From: an uncultured Schlesneria sp.
Lineage (GTDB): Bacteria; Planctomycetota; Planctomycetia; Planctomycetales; Planctomycetaceae
Length of the DNA: 64,000 bases
Direction of reading: 5' to 3'
NCBI GenBank assembly: GCA_903840265.1
Contig: CAIMFH010000019.1
Location: 1-64,000, forward strand
Shown in pieces: positions 43,975 to 53,414 of the stretch; the stretch's first letter is position 1, and each line of letters opens with the position of its first letter. Under the pieces are notes generated by a model. It was given only the letters and a program-made list of their open reading frames with translations, made no database searches and was not told the DNA's origin. The translations under genes were made by a program, and so were the position numbers.

Positions 43975-46080
43975 ATGATTCGCCCCCCTCGCGTTGGCAT
44001 TGCTGCCTGTCTCATTGTTGCACTCACCACAGCGCCCTATGTCCATGCACATGGGGGTGGGCACGGAGGTGGCGGACATAGTGGCGGCGGACATATGGGT
44101 GGGGGCCACATGGGTGGCGGGCATATGGGCGGAAGCCATATGGGAGGCGGTGGCCTCACGGGCAGCCACATGGGTGGTTTCAACGCTCACTCCGGCTTTA
44201 GCGGAGGCAGCCACATTGGTGGCCAACATATGGGTGGTGTGCAGCATCTCGGCGGGATGCAGCATCAGGGACTACAGCATCAAGGAATCCAACACCAGGG
44301 GATTCAGCACCAAGGCCTACAGCATCAGGGCGTTGGTGGATTGCAACATCAATCGGTGCTGAACGGTGTGACCCATCCTCAGGGGAATAATGCATTCCAC
44401 GGTGGGCAGCAGCATCTTGGCAATGCGGCCACCACTCATCACTTGAATTCACAGTTCTATTCGAATCACGCCCATACTCAATCAGCGCTGGGCAACAATG
44501 CGACTCATCACGTGAATTCCACGATGCTGAGTAACACGCATAACAACCACGCCTCGCAGTTCCTGCAACATCACGGCAACACGCAGCACAACGCGAGTCT
44601 GGCGTCGATGGGTTCGCAGCAACACTCATCGCAATTCTTGCAGCACCATGGAACTCAAGGTGCGTTGGCGCACAATGGGCTCCAGAACCAGGGATTGCAT
44701 CACCAGGGGCAGCAGAGCTTTGCCAATCATCAGAACGTCGGGAATTCCGCATTCCTGGCCCATCATCATCAAACGGCCAACTCATCGTTCAACAACCATC
44801 ACAACGGCATCAACGGGTTGGGACAAAATAATGCTTTGCATCACAATCATGTCGGGAACTATGTCCACAACAGCCTGACTCAAAACTTCAACTACCGTCA
44901 TAACGGACATGTCGGTGGGATTGGTAACTATGGCTACCGACATCATGGTTGGGGCGGGTACGGTGGTTACGGCGGCTATGGTTATCGTGGCTACGGAGGC
45001 TGGGGGCTCGGCTATTATCCCGGATTCTACGGTTTCGGCTTTGGCTTGGGCCGATTCGGTTACGGCTGGGGTTGGGGTGGCGGATACGGCTATGGTTATG
45101 GTGGATACGGCTATGGCCGCTGGGGATGCTTCGCCTATCAACCCTATTGCTCCTACCAGCCGTATGGGTATGGCTATGGATACGGGTATCCTGGCTACGG
45201 GTATGGGGGATACGGTTATGGATCTGGATATGGTGGCTACGGCTACAATGGGTATGGCTACGGAAGCTATGCCAGTCTTTCGCCGGGATTGATGGGATAC
45301 GGCTACGGCGCGACTTATGCCCCTTACGGTTCGTCAATGGCGATCGTTTCATCGACTCCCGTCATGACTGATGCGTCACTGGCTGCTATGCCAGCAGATC
45401 CCGTGCAAATCGCCAGTGCCGATCCAAAATCGGCGGTGACTTCAGCCCTGCCTACTCCTGAACAGTATGCCGCGATCGGTGAGACCGCGTTCAAGGCCCG
45501 TGATTACAAGGGTGCCGTGCGAGCCTGGCGGCATGGTTTGATCGACGATCCCAACAACGGCGTGCTGGTTTTGATGCTGTCTCAAGCACTCTTCGCATCC
45601 GAGCAATTCAATGAATCGGCCGGCGCGACTCAGTTTGGGATGCAGCAAATCCCCCAAGACAAGTGGGAGACGGTCGTCAAGAACTACCGCGAACTGTATG
45701 GCAAAATCGATGACTACACGAATCAACTGCGAGCTCTGGAAAAGGTCGCTCGCGAAAAGACCGACGATCCCGCCTTGCGATTCTTGCTGGGTTATCACTA
45801 CGGATTCCTAGGCTATCCCAAAGAGGCCGTTCAGCAACTCGAAAAATGCGTGAGCCTGGCGCCTGAAGACGAGACCGCTCAGAAGCTGCTCGACTACTTC
45901 AGCGAGAAGTTACCAAAGGATCCGAACAAGAAGGTCGATCCCCCTGCCCCAGGCAAACCACCAGAACCGGGGTCGACAACTGACAACGGCTCGCTTCCTC
46001 CTCTGAACCCGACACTGTTGCCGCCGGCCCCAACCACCCCCGAACCGATCGCGATTCCCAAGGCCGCCGACGGAAACTGA
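43975..46080 (+). CDS. Secreted His/Gly/Gln/Tyr-repeat protein with TPR-like C-terminal domain
   Basis: 701 residues. A signal MIRPPRVGIAACLIVALTTA is followed by HAHGGGHGGGGHSGGGHMGG repeats, then HQG units (LQHQGIQHQGIQHQGLQHQG), Asn/His/Gln-rich linkers (around residues 140-310) and a GYGYGGYGYG array (residues about 315-450). From about residue 485 a helical domain with TPR-like motifs appears (YAAIGETAFKARDYKGAVRA, LRFLLGYHYGFLGYPKEAVQ), ending in a Pro-rich tail. It looks like a cell-surface or metal-binding scaffold. A terminator follows at 46101. Confidence 0.75.
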   Translation: MIRPPRVGIAACLIVALTTAPYVHAHGGGHGGGGHSGGGHMGGGHMGGGHMGGSHMGGGGLTGSHMGGFNAHSGFSGGSHIGGQHMGGVQHLGGMQHQGLQHQGIQHQGIQHQGLQHQGVGGLQHQSVLNGVTHPQGNNAFHGGQQHLGNAATTHHLNSQFYSNHAHTQSALGNNATHHVNSTMLSNTHNNHASQFLQHHGNTQHNASLASMGSQQHSSQFLQHHGTQGALAHNGLQNQGLHHQGQQSFANHQNVGNSAFLAHHHQTANSSFNNHHNGINGLGQNNALHHNHVGNYVHNSLTQNFNYRHNGHVGGIGNYGYRHHGWGGYGGYGGYGYRGYGGWGLGYYPGFYGFGFGLGRFGYGWGWGGGYGYGYGGYGYGRWGCFAYQPYCSYQPYGYGYGYGYPGYGYGGYGYGSGYGGYGYNGYGYGSYASLSPGLMGYGYGATYAPYGSSMAIVSSTPVMTDASLAAMPADPVQIASADPKSAVTSALPTPEQYAAIGETAFKARDYKGAVRAWRHGLIDDPNNGVLVLMLSQALFASEQFNESAGATQFGMQQIPQDKWETVVKNYRELYGKIDDYTNQLRALEKVAREKTDDPALRFLLGYHYGFLGYPKEAVQQLEKCVSLAPEDETAQKLLDYFSEKLPKDPNKKVDPPAPGKPPEPGSTTDNGSLPPLNPTLLPPAPTTPEPIAIPKAADGN

Positions 46081-46100
46081 TTTCTGCTGCAATTGATTTG

Positions 46101-46136
46101 GCCCGGTTCTGGCATCCGCTGGAACCGGGCTTTTTT
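46101..46136 (+). terminator. Terminator of the repeat-protein gene
   Basis: GCCCGGTTC (46101-46109) pairs with GAACCGGGC (46122-46130), with six T after it. It lies 20 bases past the stop codon of the repeat protein. Confidence 0.92.
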
Positions 46137-46336
46137 CGTTATTTTGAGTCGCCCTGCGTCCCTTTTCTGAACCAAAGCCAATGCGGCCCTCGTAGTTGTA
46201 GCTTCCGACGAACTTCTCATTCGGCGAGCCGAACTCTACACTGGCCGCACAAGCTGGCCACCTTGGTGAACCATCGACAGCGGCCGGTGTCAGAATCGAA
46301 ACGTTTCCTCATTTTTGTGATCGCGCAAGTCCAATC

Positions 46337-49072
46337 ATGCCTCGCTACGACGCCAAACGAATTGAGCCCAAGTGGCAAGCCTTCTGGGATCAGCATCAAA
46401 CCTTCGCGGTCGACTCGTTCGATTCCACCAAGCCCAAGATGTATGTGCTGGATATGTTCCCTTACCCTTCGGGCTCGGGATTGCATGTTGGTCATCCTGA
46501 AGGGTATACGGCAACTGATATCGTTTGCCGGTACAGCAGGATGCAGGGCAAGCAGGTTCTGCACCCGATGGGCTGGGACGCCTTCGGCCTTCCCGCGGAA
46601 GACTACGCGATCAAGACGGGGACTCATCCCGCGACGACGACTGCGAAAAACATCGAGACGTTCAAGCGACAATTGAAGATGCTCGGTTTCAGCTATGACT
46701 GGAACCGCGAGATCGCCACCACCGATCCCGAATACTATCGCTGGACGCAGTGGATTTTCTTGCAACTTTTCGACACTTGGTACGACGCCGATCACACCTG
46801 GACCGGCCCTGACGGAATCACTCGTCGAGGCAAGGGCCGGCCGATCGCCGAGTTGCCGATCCCTGCTGACGTCACCGCGAATGGAACAGAAGCGGTTCGC
46901 CGTTATCAAGACAAGTATCGTTTGGCTTATCAGCACGAAGCCCCGGTGAACTGGTGCCCGGAACTCGGCACGGTGCTCGCCAACGAAGAGATCATCGACG
47001 GCAAAAGCGAACGGGGCGGACATCCGGTCGAACGAGTCGCCTTGCGCCAGTGGTTGTTGCGGATCACGGCCTATGGCGACCGCCTGGCCGAAGAATTGCA
47101 GCCGCTCAACTGGCCCGAGTCGATCAAGCAGATGCAGCGGAACTGGATCGGCCGCAGCGAAGGAGCCGAAGTCGATTTCTTCCTCGGCTCCTCCAACGCC
47201 TCGTTCGCCGACTGGAAATCGACGCGCGGAAAATCCGGCTTCCCCAAGGAACCCGGCAATGACGTCTTGCGCATCTACACCACTCGACCAGACACGCTGT
47301 TCGGTGCGACGTACATGGTGCTCGCGCCAGAACATCCCGCCGTGGATAAGCTCACGACCCCCGAGCAACGCGCGGCCGTGGATGACTATCGGCAGAAGGC
47401 CGCCTTGAAGAGCGATCTTGATCGCACCGATCTCGCCAAAGACAAGAGCGGTGTGTTCACCGGTGGCTATGCGATCAATCCGGTCAACGGTGCGAAAGTT
47501 CCCGTTTGGGTCGCCGACTACGTGCTGATCAGCTACGGAACCGGAGCGATCATGGCCGTTCCCGCTCACGATTTGCGCGACTGGGAATTCGCCGTCAATT
47601 TCAACATTCCGATCATCGCTGTCGTCAAACCACCTGCCGGCTATGAGCCGTCCAAAGACGAGTTGGCGCTTGCCGTGTTATTGCCGAGTGACGAAGCGGG
47701 TCGATCGACATGTCCGATGATCAGCGAAGGGACGGCGATCAATTCGGACCGGTTCAACGGTTTGCCGACTCAGGAATTCAAAGCCACGATCAGTGGTGAA
47801 CTCGCCGAGGGAGGCGTTGGCCACAAGGCGGTGAACTACCGTTTGCGAGACTGGCTCTTCTCACGCCAGCGCTACTGGGGCGAGCCGTTTCCGATCTGGC
47901 ACGAACTCGATGCGAACGGTCAGCCAACCGGCTTGATGCGCGCGGACGCGGAAGCGACGTTGCCAGTCCGCTTGCCAAGTCTCGCCGAATTCAAGCCGAC
48001 CGGAACGCCAGACCCGATGTTGTCGAAGGCCCCCGCTGAGTGGTTGTACAAGACCGATGCGGACGGAGTCCGTTTGAAACGCGAAACCAACACGATGCCG
48101 CAATGGGCCGGCTCCTGCTGGTACTACTTGCGATTCGCCGATCCGAAGAACTCTGAGTGCTTCCTCGATCCCGAGATTGAAAAGAGTTGGTTGCCGGTCG
48201 ACCTGTACGTTGGCGGTGCCGAGCACGCGGTGCTCCACTTGCTCTACTCGCGATTCTGGCACAAGGTGCTGTTCGATCGAGGTCTCGTTTCCACCTGCGA
48301 ACCATTCCAGCGGTTAGTGAATCAGGGGATGATCCTCGGCGAGGTCGACGAGCATGGCAAAGCCGAGAAGATGTCAAAGTCGCGCGGCAACGTCATCAAC
48401 CCGGATGTCGTCGTCGACGAGTTCGGTGCGGACTCATTGCGTCTATACGAAATGTTCATGGGGCCGCTCGAAGCGGTGAAGCCATGGAGCATGAAGGGTG
48501 TCGAAGGTGTGTCGCGATTCCTCGGTCGCGTCTGGCGAATGATAGCCGATGAAAAGGCCGAGGACGTCGCGCGGCTTAATCCTGCGATTCAAAACGTCGA
48601 GCCGACGGCAGATCAACTTCGGGTCTTGCATCACACGATCAAGCTGGTCACACGCGACATCGAATCGCTCGGATTCAACACTGCGATCAGCCGGATGATG
48701 GAATTCGTCAACGAATTCCTGGCTCTCGAGGTGCGACCTCGATCAGCCATGCAACCGTTCGTGTTGTTGCTCAGCCCGTTCGCCCCGCACCTCGCCGAAG
48801 AGTTGTGGCAGTTGCTCGGACATACTTCGAGCTTGGCTTACGAACCTTGGCCGAAGCACGACGAGCAGTATCTGGTCGAGAACGAGATCGAGATCCCGGT
48901 GCAGATCAACGGCAAGCTGCGCGGCAAGGTGAAGATCCCGACCGGGGCGGATCAAGCTACGATGGAAGCGGCCGCTAAAGCCGAACCAACGATCGTCTCG
49001 CAGATGGAAGGAAAGACAATCGTGAAGACGATCGTCGTGCCAGGCAAGATGGTGAACTTCGTTGTGAAGTAA
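46337..49072 (+). CDS. leuS: Leucyl-tRNA synthetase
   Basis: 911 residues, full length. Class I HIGH motif in [17 protein letters not shown], catalytic KMSKSRGN near residue 676, the CP1 editing domain including [19 protein letters not shown], and the C-terminal [20 protein letters not shown]. Charges tRNA-Leu; the window also encodes tRNA-Leu(CAG) at its left end. Start 46337 gives [20 protein letters not shown], the usual family beginning. A convergent terminator follows. Confidence 0.97.
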   Translation: MPRYDAKRIEPKWQAFWDQHQTFAVDSFDSTKPKMYVLDMFPYPSGSGLHVGHPEGYTATDIVCRYSRMQGKQVLHPMGWDAFGLPAEDYAIKTGTHPATTTAKNIETFKRQLKMLGFSYDWNREIATTDPEYYRWTQWIFLQLFDTWYDADHTWTGPDGITRRGKGRPIAELPIPADVTANGTEAVRRYQDKYRLAYQHEAPVNWCPELGTVLANEEIIDGKSERGGHPVERVALRQWLLRITAYGDRLAEELQPLNWPESIKQMQRNWIGRSEGAEVDFFLGSSNASFADWKSTRGKSGFPKEPGNDVLRIYTTRPDTLFGATYMVLAPEHPAVDKLTTPEQRAAVDDYRQKAALKSDLDRTDLAKDKSGVFTGGYAINPVNGAKVPVWVADYVLISYGTGAIMAVPAHDLRDWEFAVNFNIPIIAVVKPPAGYEPSKDELALAVLLPSDEAGRSTCPMISEGTAINSDRFNGLPTQEFKATISGELAEGGVGHKAVNYRLRDWLFSRQRYWGEPFPIWHELDANGQPTGLMRADAEATLPVRLPSLAEFKPTGTPDPMLSKAPAEWLYKTDADGVRLKRETNTMPQWAGSCWYYLRFADPKNSECFLDPEIEKSWLPVDLYVGGAEHAVLHLLYSRFWHKVLFDRGLVSTCEPFQRLVNQGMILGEVDEHGKAEKMSKSRGNVINPDVVVDEFGADSLRLYEMFMGPLEAVKPWSMKGVEGVSRFLGRVWRMIADEKAEDVARLNPAIQNVEPTADQLRVLHHTIKLVTRDIESLGFNTAISRMMEFVNEFLALEVRPRSAMQPFVLLLSPFAPHLAEELWQLLGHTSSLAYEPWPKHDEQYLVENEIEIPVQINGKLRGKVKIPTGADQATMEAAAKAEPTIVSQMEGKTIVKTIVVPGKMVNFVVK

Positions 49073-49078
49073 ACAATG

Positions 49079-49130
49079 TAGTACTGGTGAGCTGCGCAAT
49101 GTCATTCGTCGCGGCTCACCTTAGCACTAT
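49079..49130. terminator. Convergent terminator between leuS and the VOC gene
   Basis: GGTGAGC (TGCG side) pairs with GCTCACC (CGCG side) around 49085-49121, flanked by TAGT/ACTA ends. Stem-loop between two gene ends on opposite strands. T-runs are weak, so efficiency is uncertain. Confidence 0.6.
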
Positions 49131-49135
49131 TTCCT

Positions 49136-49570
49136 CTATCGCTTCACCGCGTTGGCTCGCCGCTGTAGTTCTTCAGAACTCAATTGCTCTTTGTTCGTCG
49201 CGATCCACCACTGATTGCCCGATTCATCTTTCACCGACCCAACTCGATCACCGTAAAACATATCTGCTGGTACAGTCGCTGAAGTCGCCCCGGCAGCCAA
49301 TGCCATCTGATACGTTGCGTCCACATCCGCCACATAGACGTACAACGATGTCGGCTGACAGACACAGTCGGGCGAAGCTCCGCCCAGCATGATCAACGAA
49401 TCACCGATCCGAACCTCGGCATGCCCGGTGGAACCATCAGGTCGAGTCATCCGCTCTTTCACTTCGCCATTGAATACGGTGACCAGAAAGTCGATCAAGC
49501 CGCCAGCATTTTTCACGGTCAGGTAGGGACTGACACTGTTATAGCCGGGTGGAGCAAAACTTTTTGACAT
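49136..49570 (-). CDS. VOC-family protein (glyoxalase/PhnB-like)
   Basis: 144 residues from ATG 49570, 5 bases after AAGGAGG, which fixes the start. Two beta-alpha-beta-beta-beta modules of the vicinal-oxygen-chelate fold: YNSVSPYLTVKNAGGLIDFL, TGHAEVRIGDSLIMLGGA, SLYVYVADVDATYQMALAAG and FYGDRVGSVKDESGNQWWIA. Members include glyoxalase I, bleomycin-resistance and PhnB proteins; the reaction here is unknown. It lies 45 bases beyond the rnpB 3' end in the same direction. Confidence 0.85.
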   Translation of the reverse strand: MSKSFAPPGYNSVSPYLTVKNAGGLIDFLVTVFNGEVKERMTRPDGSTGHAEVRIGDSLIMLGGASPDCVCQPTSLYVYVADVDATYQMALAAGATSATVPADMFYGDRVGSVKDESGNQWWIATNKEQLSSEELQRRANAVKR

Positions 49571-49615
49571 GTTGCCTCCTTCGAATTCAAGGGTCGAAAC
49601 ATGAAAGTCAAAAAT

Positions 49616-50062
<447 letters not shown>

Positions 50063-50215
50063 GCTCAAACTGTACGGAGCCGCGTTGACGCTGGAAAGCC
50101 ACTTCTGAGAAGAATTCGCATCGGTCAGTAGCGATCTTAAGACCAGGCGCGCTATAAGAACGCGCTGGCTATCGCCTTGGTGCGAGCAATCCTGAAGCTC
50201 AACGGGAGATCGAAA

Positions 50216-51328
50216 ATGGCGGACCGTCTTCGTGTCGGAATCATTGGCCGAACGGGCAAGGGAAACTATGGCCATGGGATCGATACCGTCTGGACGAATA
50301 TTCCCGAGACCGAAGTTGTCGCCATCGCCGATGAACATGAAGCAGGTCGACTCGACGCTCAGAAACGAACGAAAGCGGCGACCGCCTACGTCAGCTATAC
50401 GGAGATGCTCGATAAGGAGCGTCTCGATCTGGTGGCGATCGGACCACGCTGGATTGATCAGCATCGCGACATGGCCGTGGCCGCCGCGCGTCACAACTGC
50501 CATGTTTACATGGAAAAGCCGTTCGTCCCGACGCCAGTACAAGCGGACGAAGTCATTCGCGAATGCGAAATGCGGCACATCAAGTTGGCGCTGGCTCATC
50601 AGACACACTATTCGCCGACGGCCATTCTGGCTCGCCAGTTGATTCAGGAAGGACAGATCGGCGATCTTCTCGAACTGCGTGGCCGTGGCAAAGAAGATGC
50701 TCGCGGCGGCGGCGAGGATCTGTGGGTCCTGGGTTCGCACGTTCTGGATCTGATGCGGTTCTTTGCGGGGGATGCCATCGATTGTTACGCCACCGTGACC
50801 AACAAAGGAGAACCTGTTTCCTCCGCAGGCCTGGTCGAGGGGAATGAAGGAGTCGGACTGCTGACGGGTGATGCGGTTCACGCTCGTTACACGTTTGAAA
50901 ATGGGGTTGTGGGAACTTTTGATTCTGTGCGGGGGAAAGGACTGAATCCGTCGCGGTTCGGTCTGCAGATTTTTGGTAGCCGAGGCATTATCGAAATCGG
51001 TACTGGGTATCCTGCCCCTGTGTGGCTGTTGAAGGATCCCGCGTGGTCGCCGGGACGCAGTGGTACGACTTGGCAACAAGTCACGTCAGCCGGGGTGGGC
51101 GAACCCGAACCGATCAAAAGCAGTGGCCTCGATGCCGGCAACATCGCCGCAGTGCACGATCTGCTCGACGCGATTCGAGATGACCGCCAGCCCGAGTGCA
51201 GCATGTATGATGGGCGGGCGATCGTGGAAATGATCACGGCCGTGTTCGCTTCGGCGCGAGACAGCAAGCCTGTTAAGTTTCCACTTGCTGAACGGGGCAA
51301 TCCGCTCGCGAAGCTGCCGTTGCCATAG
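50216..51328 (+). CDS. Gfo/Idh/MocA-family oxidoreductase
   Basis: 370 residues from ATG 50216, preceded by GGGAG. NAD-binding N-terminal part: LRVGIIGRTGKGNYGHGIDT and VVAIADEHEAG; the EKPF motif (VYMEKPFVPTP) at about residue 100 is the hallmark. The C-terminal alpha/beta domain contains GGGEDLWVLGSHVLDLMRFF and the conserved closing NIAAVHDLLDAIRDDRQPEC. Family members oxidise or reduce sugars and inositols. It converges with the sterol-desaturase gene, 26 bases apart. Confidence 0.9.
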   Translation: MADRLRVGIIGRTGKGNYGHGIDTVWTNIPETEVVAIADEHEAGRLDAQKRTKAATAYVSYTEMLDKERLDLVAIGPRWIDQHRDMAVAAARHNCHVYMEKPFVPTPVQADEVIRECEMRHIKLALAHQTHYSPTAILARQLIQEGQIGDLLELRGRGKEDARGGGEDLWVLGSHVLDLMRFFAGDAIDCYATVTNKGEPVSSAGLVEGNEGVGLLTGDAVHARYTFENGVVGTFDSVRGKGLNPSRFGLQIFGSRGIIEIGTGYPAPVWLLKDPAWSPGRSGTTWQQVTSAGVGEPEPIKSSGLDAGNIAAVHDLLDAIRDDRQPECSMYDGRAIVEMITAVFASARDSKPVKFPLAERGNPLAKLPLP

Positions 51329-51354
51329 AGTCGGCAGTACACGGAATCTGCTGT

Positions 51355-52113
51355 CTACTTTGAAACCCAATCTGGCACAGTTCCGATGGACTCGAAATAG
51401 TCCTTCCGAAGCGTGCCGAACAGCTTGTCCCAGACGAGCGTGTAAAAGCCAAAGTTGCACGCAAGATCCTGATGATGGCGGGCATGAAACGAGCTGCCGC
51501 CGATATAACGCAGGACTGGCACTCGCCCCCACCATATCGGAAAGGGCTCGACTCCCAGATGTCCCATCGTCCCGAAGAGCACGTTCAGCATCAGGTAAAT
51601 CGACATCCCCATCCACGATGCGTTGTAGAGCGAGATCACGACCAGCCACAGTGATCCGAACGCCAAGTTTTCGAGCGGATTCAGGATGAACAGCGTTAAC
51701 GGTCTGGGTCGATCAAAGTCGTGATGCAACCGATGTAACCAGGAGTAGAAAAGCGGATGATGAGCCAGGCGATGCAGGAAGTACATTGCCAGATCCATGA
51801 CGAGCAACAGGACCAGTACGTCTAACCAGGCCCAAAGGCCGACATCCGTGCGAAAGCGAATGATTTGCCATCGCCACAGGAACAATCCGATCACGGTGAT
51901 GATTGTGCACGTCACCACTGAGCTGACTGCTGTCAGTACTTCGTTTCGCTGCAATGGAGGTGCTATCGCTGAGACTCGTCGATCTCGGTATCGCCAGGCC
52001 ACCCACTCGCCCCAGCCAATCGCCAACAGCAGGACGATGGCGTTTTCAAGCAGCAGCGCCGGGATTGCGATCCACAGTGGCATCGTCTGCAAGGAACTGA
52101 TCAACGATTCCAT
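51355..52113 (-). CDS. Sterol desaturase / fatty acid hydroxylase family membrane protein
   Basis: 252 residues. Four hydrophobic segments and the di-iron His motifs HRLAHHP, HRLHHD and HARHHQ, in the canonical order. The family hydroxylates or desaturates sterols, hopanoids or lipids at the membrane. C-terminal FGFYTLVWDKLFGTLRKDYF is typical. Planctomycetes make sterols or hopanoids, so a lipid target is plausible. Its start 52113 leaves the 303-base gap 52114-52416 before the next gene. Confidence 0.87.
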   Translation of the reverse strand: MESLISSLQTMPLWIAIPALLLENAIVLLLAIGWGEWVAWRYRDRRVSAIAPPLQRNEVLTAVSSVVTCTIITVIGLFLWRWQIIRFRTDVGLWAWLDVLVLLLVMDLAMYFLHRLAHHPLFYSWLHRLHHDFDRPRPLTLFILNPLENLAFGSLWLVVISLYNASWMGMSIYLMLNVLFGTMGHLGVEPFPIWWGRVPVLRYIGGSSFHARHHQDLACNFGFYTLVWDKLFGTLRKDYFESIGTVPDWVSK

Positions 52114-52337
52114 GGGACGTTAAACCCGCAGCACTACTAGGCCGATTCGGTAACACGCAAGAGAGCGTTTTCTCGGATTGAACGTCGTTCTGCAAGTCGA
52201 ACTCGACGGCCAATCTGTGCGATCCCTGGTTTTGACGATTGCCATCCGGTGGCCCAACTCAACTCTCATGTCTAGAATCCGTTGCGGCCGCGGGGTCGCA
52301 ATTGCTGAAACATTAGGCGGAAGTGTCTAACATGGAA

Positions 52338-52364
52338 GAACAAGGCGACAGAAGTCCCTTGTTC
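52338..52364. other. Hairpin in the 52114-52416 gap
   Basis: GAACAAGG (52338-52345) pairs with CCTTGTTC (52357-52364) over an 11-base loop, 53 bases before the next start. The rest of the gap 52114-52416 shows no gene and no clear promoter. The hairpin could be part of the leader of the SDR gene or a weak terminator. Confidence 0.35.
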
Positions 52365-52416
52365 GAGCCGTCTTCACATCATCCGCGAGCATCACATCAA
52401 GTAAGGACAGCAGGCC

Positions 52417-53313
52417 ATGAAGGTACTGGTCACAGGGGCGACGGGGTTAGTCGGTTCGGCACTCGTTCCAGTTCTGACTGCGAATGGTCACGAAGTCTTC
52501 CGTCTGACGCGGTCGGAGGCGAAACAGGGGAACGATATTCACTGGAATCCGACCTCGCGCGATCTGCCAAAGGCGCGTCTGGAGGGTCTGGATGCGGTTG
52601 TTCACTTGGCGGGCGAAAACATCGCAGCGAGTCGTTGGACGAAAACGGTTAAAGAGCGATTGCGAACCAGTCGCGTCGATACCACCAAGTTCCTGTGCGA
52701 TACGCTGGCCCAGTTGCAGCAGCCGCCGAAAACATTGGTCTGCGCATCCGCGATTGGCTACTACGGCCAGCGCGGGGCTGAGATCCTGACGGAGTCGACG
52801 AGTCCGGGAACGGGGTTCCTCGCGGATCTCTGTCGCGACTGGGAAGCGGCCTGCGAACCTGCCCGGAAGTTGGGAATGCGCGTGGTGAATCTGCGAATCG
52901 GAGTCATTCTCAGCCCCAAGGGAGGGGCGTTGGCGAAGATGCTGACCCCGTTCCGTATGGGCGTAGGGGGCGTGATTGGCAGCGGGCGACAATATTGGAG
53001 TTGGATTTCGATCGACGATGTTGTCGAAGCGATTCACACCTCGTTGACGAATCCGGGTCTGTCGGGACCGGTGAACGCCACTGCACCGACGCCCGTGACG
53101 AATGTTGATTTTACGAAGACGCTGGGAACCGTACTGGGACGCCCGACGATCTTCCCGATGCCAGCTTTTGCGGCTCGTCTGGCACTGGGCGAAATGGCAG
53201 ATGACCTGCTGCTGGGAAGCGCGCGAGTCATGCCGAACCGGCTCAGTGAATCCAATTTCCATTTTCAACACCCCAAGTTGGAAGGTGCGCTGCGGTTTTT
53301 ACTCGGGCGATAG
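52417..53313 (+). CDS. TIGR01777-type epimerase (YfcH/SDR39U1-like)
   Basis: 298 residues. N-terminal MKVLVTGATGLVGSALVPVL with the NAD(P) site GATGLVGSAL, the family marks VHLAGENIAASRWT, KERLRTSRVDTTKFL, ASAIGYYGQRGAEILTEST, RIGVILSPKGGALAKML and the DUF1731-type C-terminal ending FHFQHPKLEGALRFLL. The biochemical role of this extended SDR family is not firmly known. It is followed by the zinc-ribbon membrane protein 102 bases on. Confidence 0.87.
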   Translation: MKVLVTGATGLVGSALVPVLTANGHEVFRLTRSEAKQGNDIHWNPTSRDLPKARLEGLDAVVHLAGENIAASRWTKTVKERLRTSRVDTTKFLCDTLAQLQQPPKTLVCASAIGYYGQRGAEILTESTSPGTGFLADLCRDWEAACEPARKLGMRVVNLRIGVILSPKGGALAKMLTPFRMGVGGVIGSGRQYWSWISIDDVVEAIHTSLTNPGLSGPVNATAPTPVTNVDFTKTLGTVLGRPTIFPMPAFAARLALGEMADDLLLGSARVMPNRLSESNFHFQHPKLEGALRFLLGR

Positions 53314-53414
53314 TCTCCGGAATTGGCTGAAGCTCCAAATGGACGCGCCGGTTTCGTATGCTGAACGCTTGAATTGGCAGATGCCGCATCTACACCGCTG
53401 CGCTGGGGAATTCT

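Noticed and set aside
44050-45300. Tandem DNA repeat resembling a CRISPR array
   Set aside because: The repetition is of codons in one protein frame with signal peptide and TPR domain; spacers are not unique unit-length.
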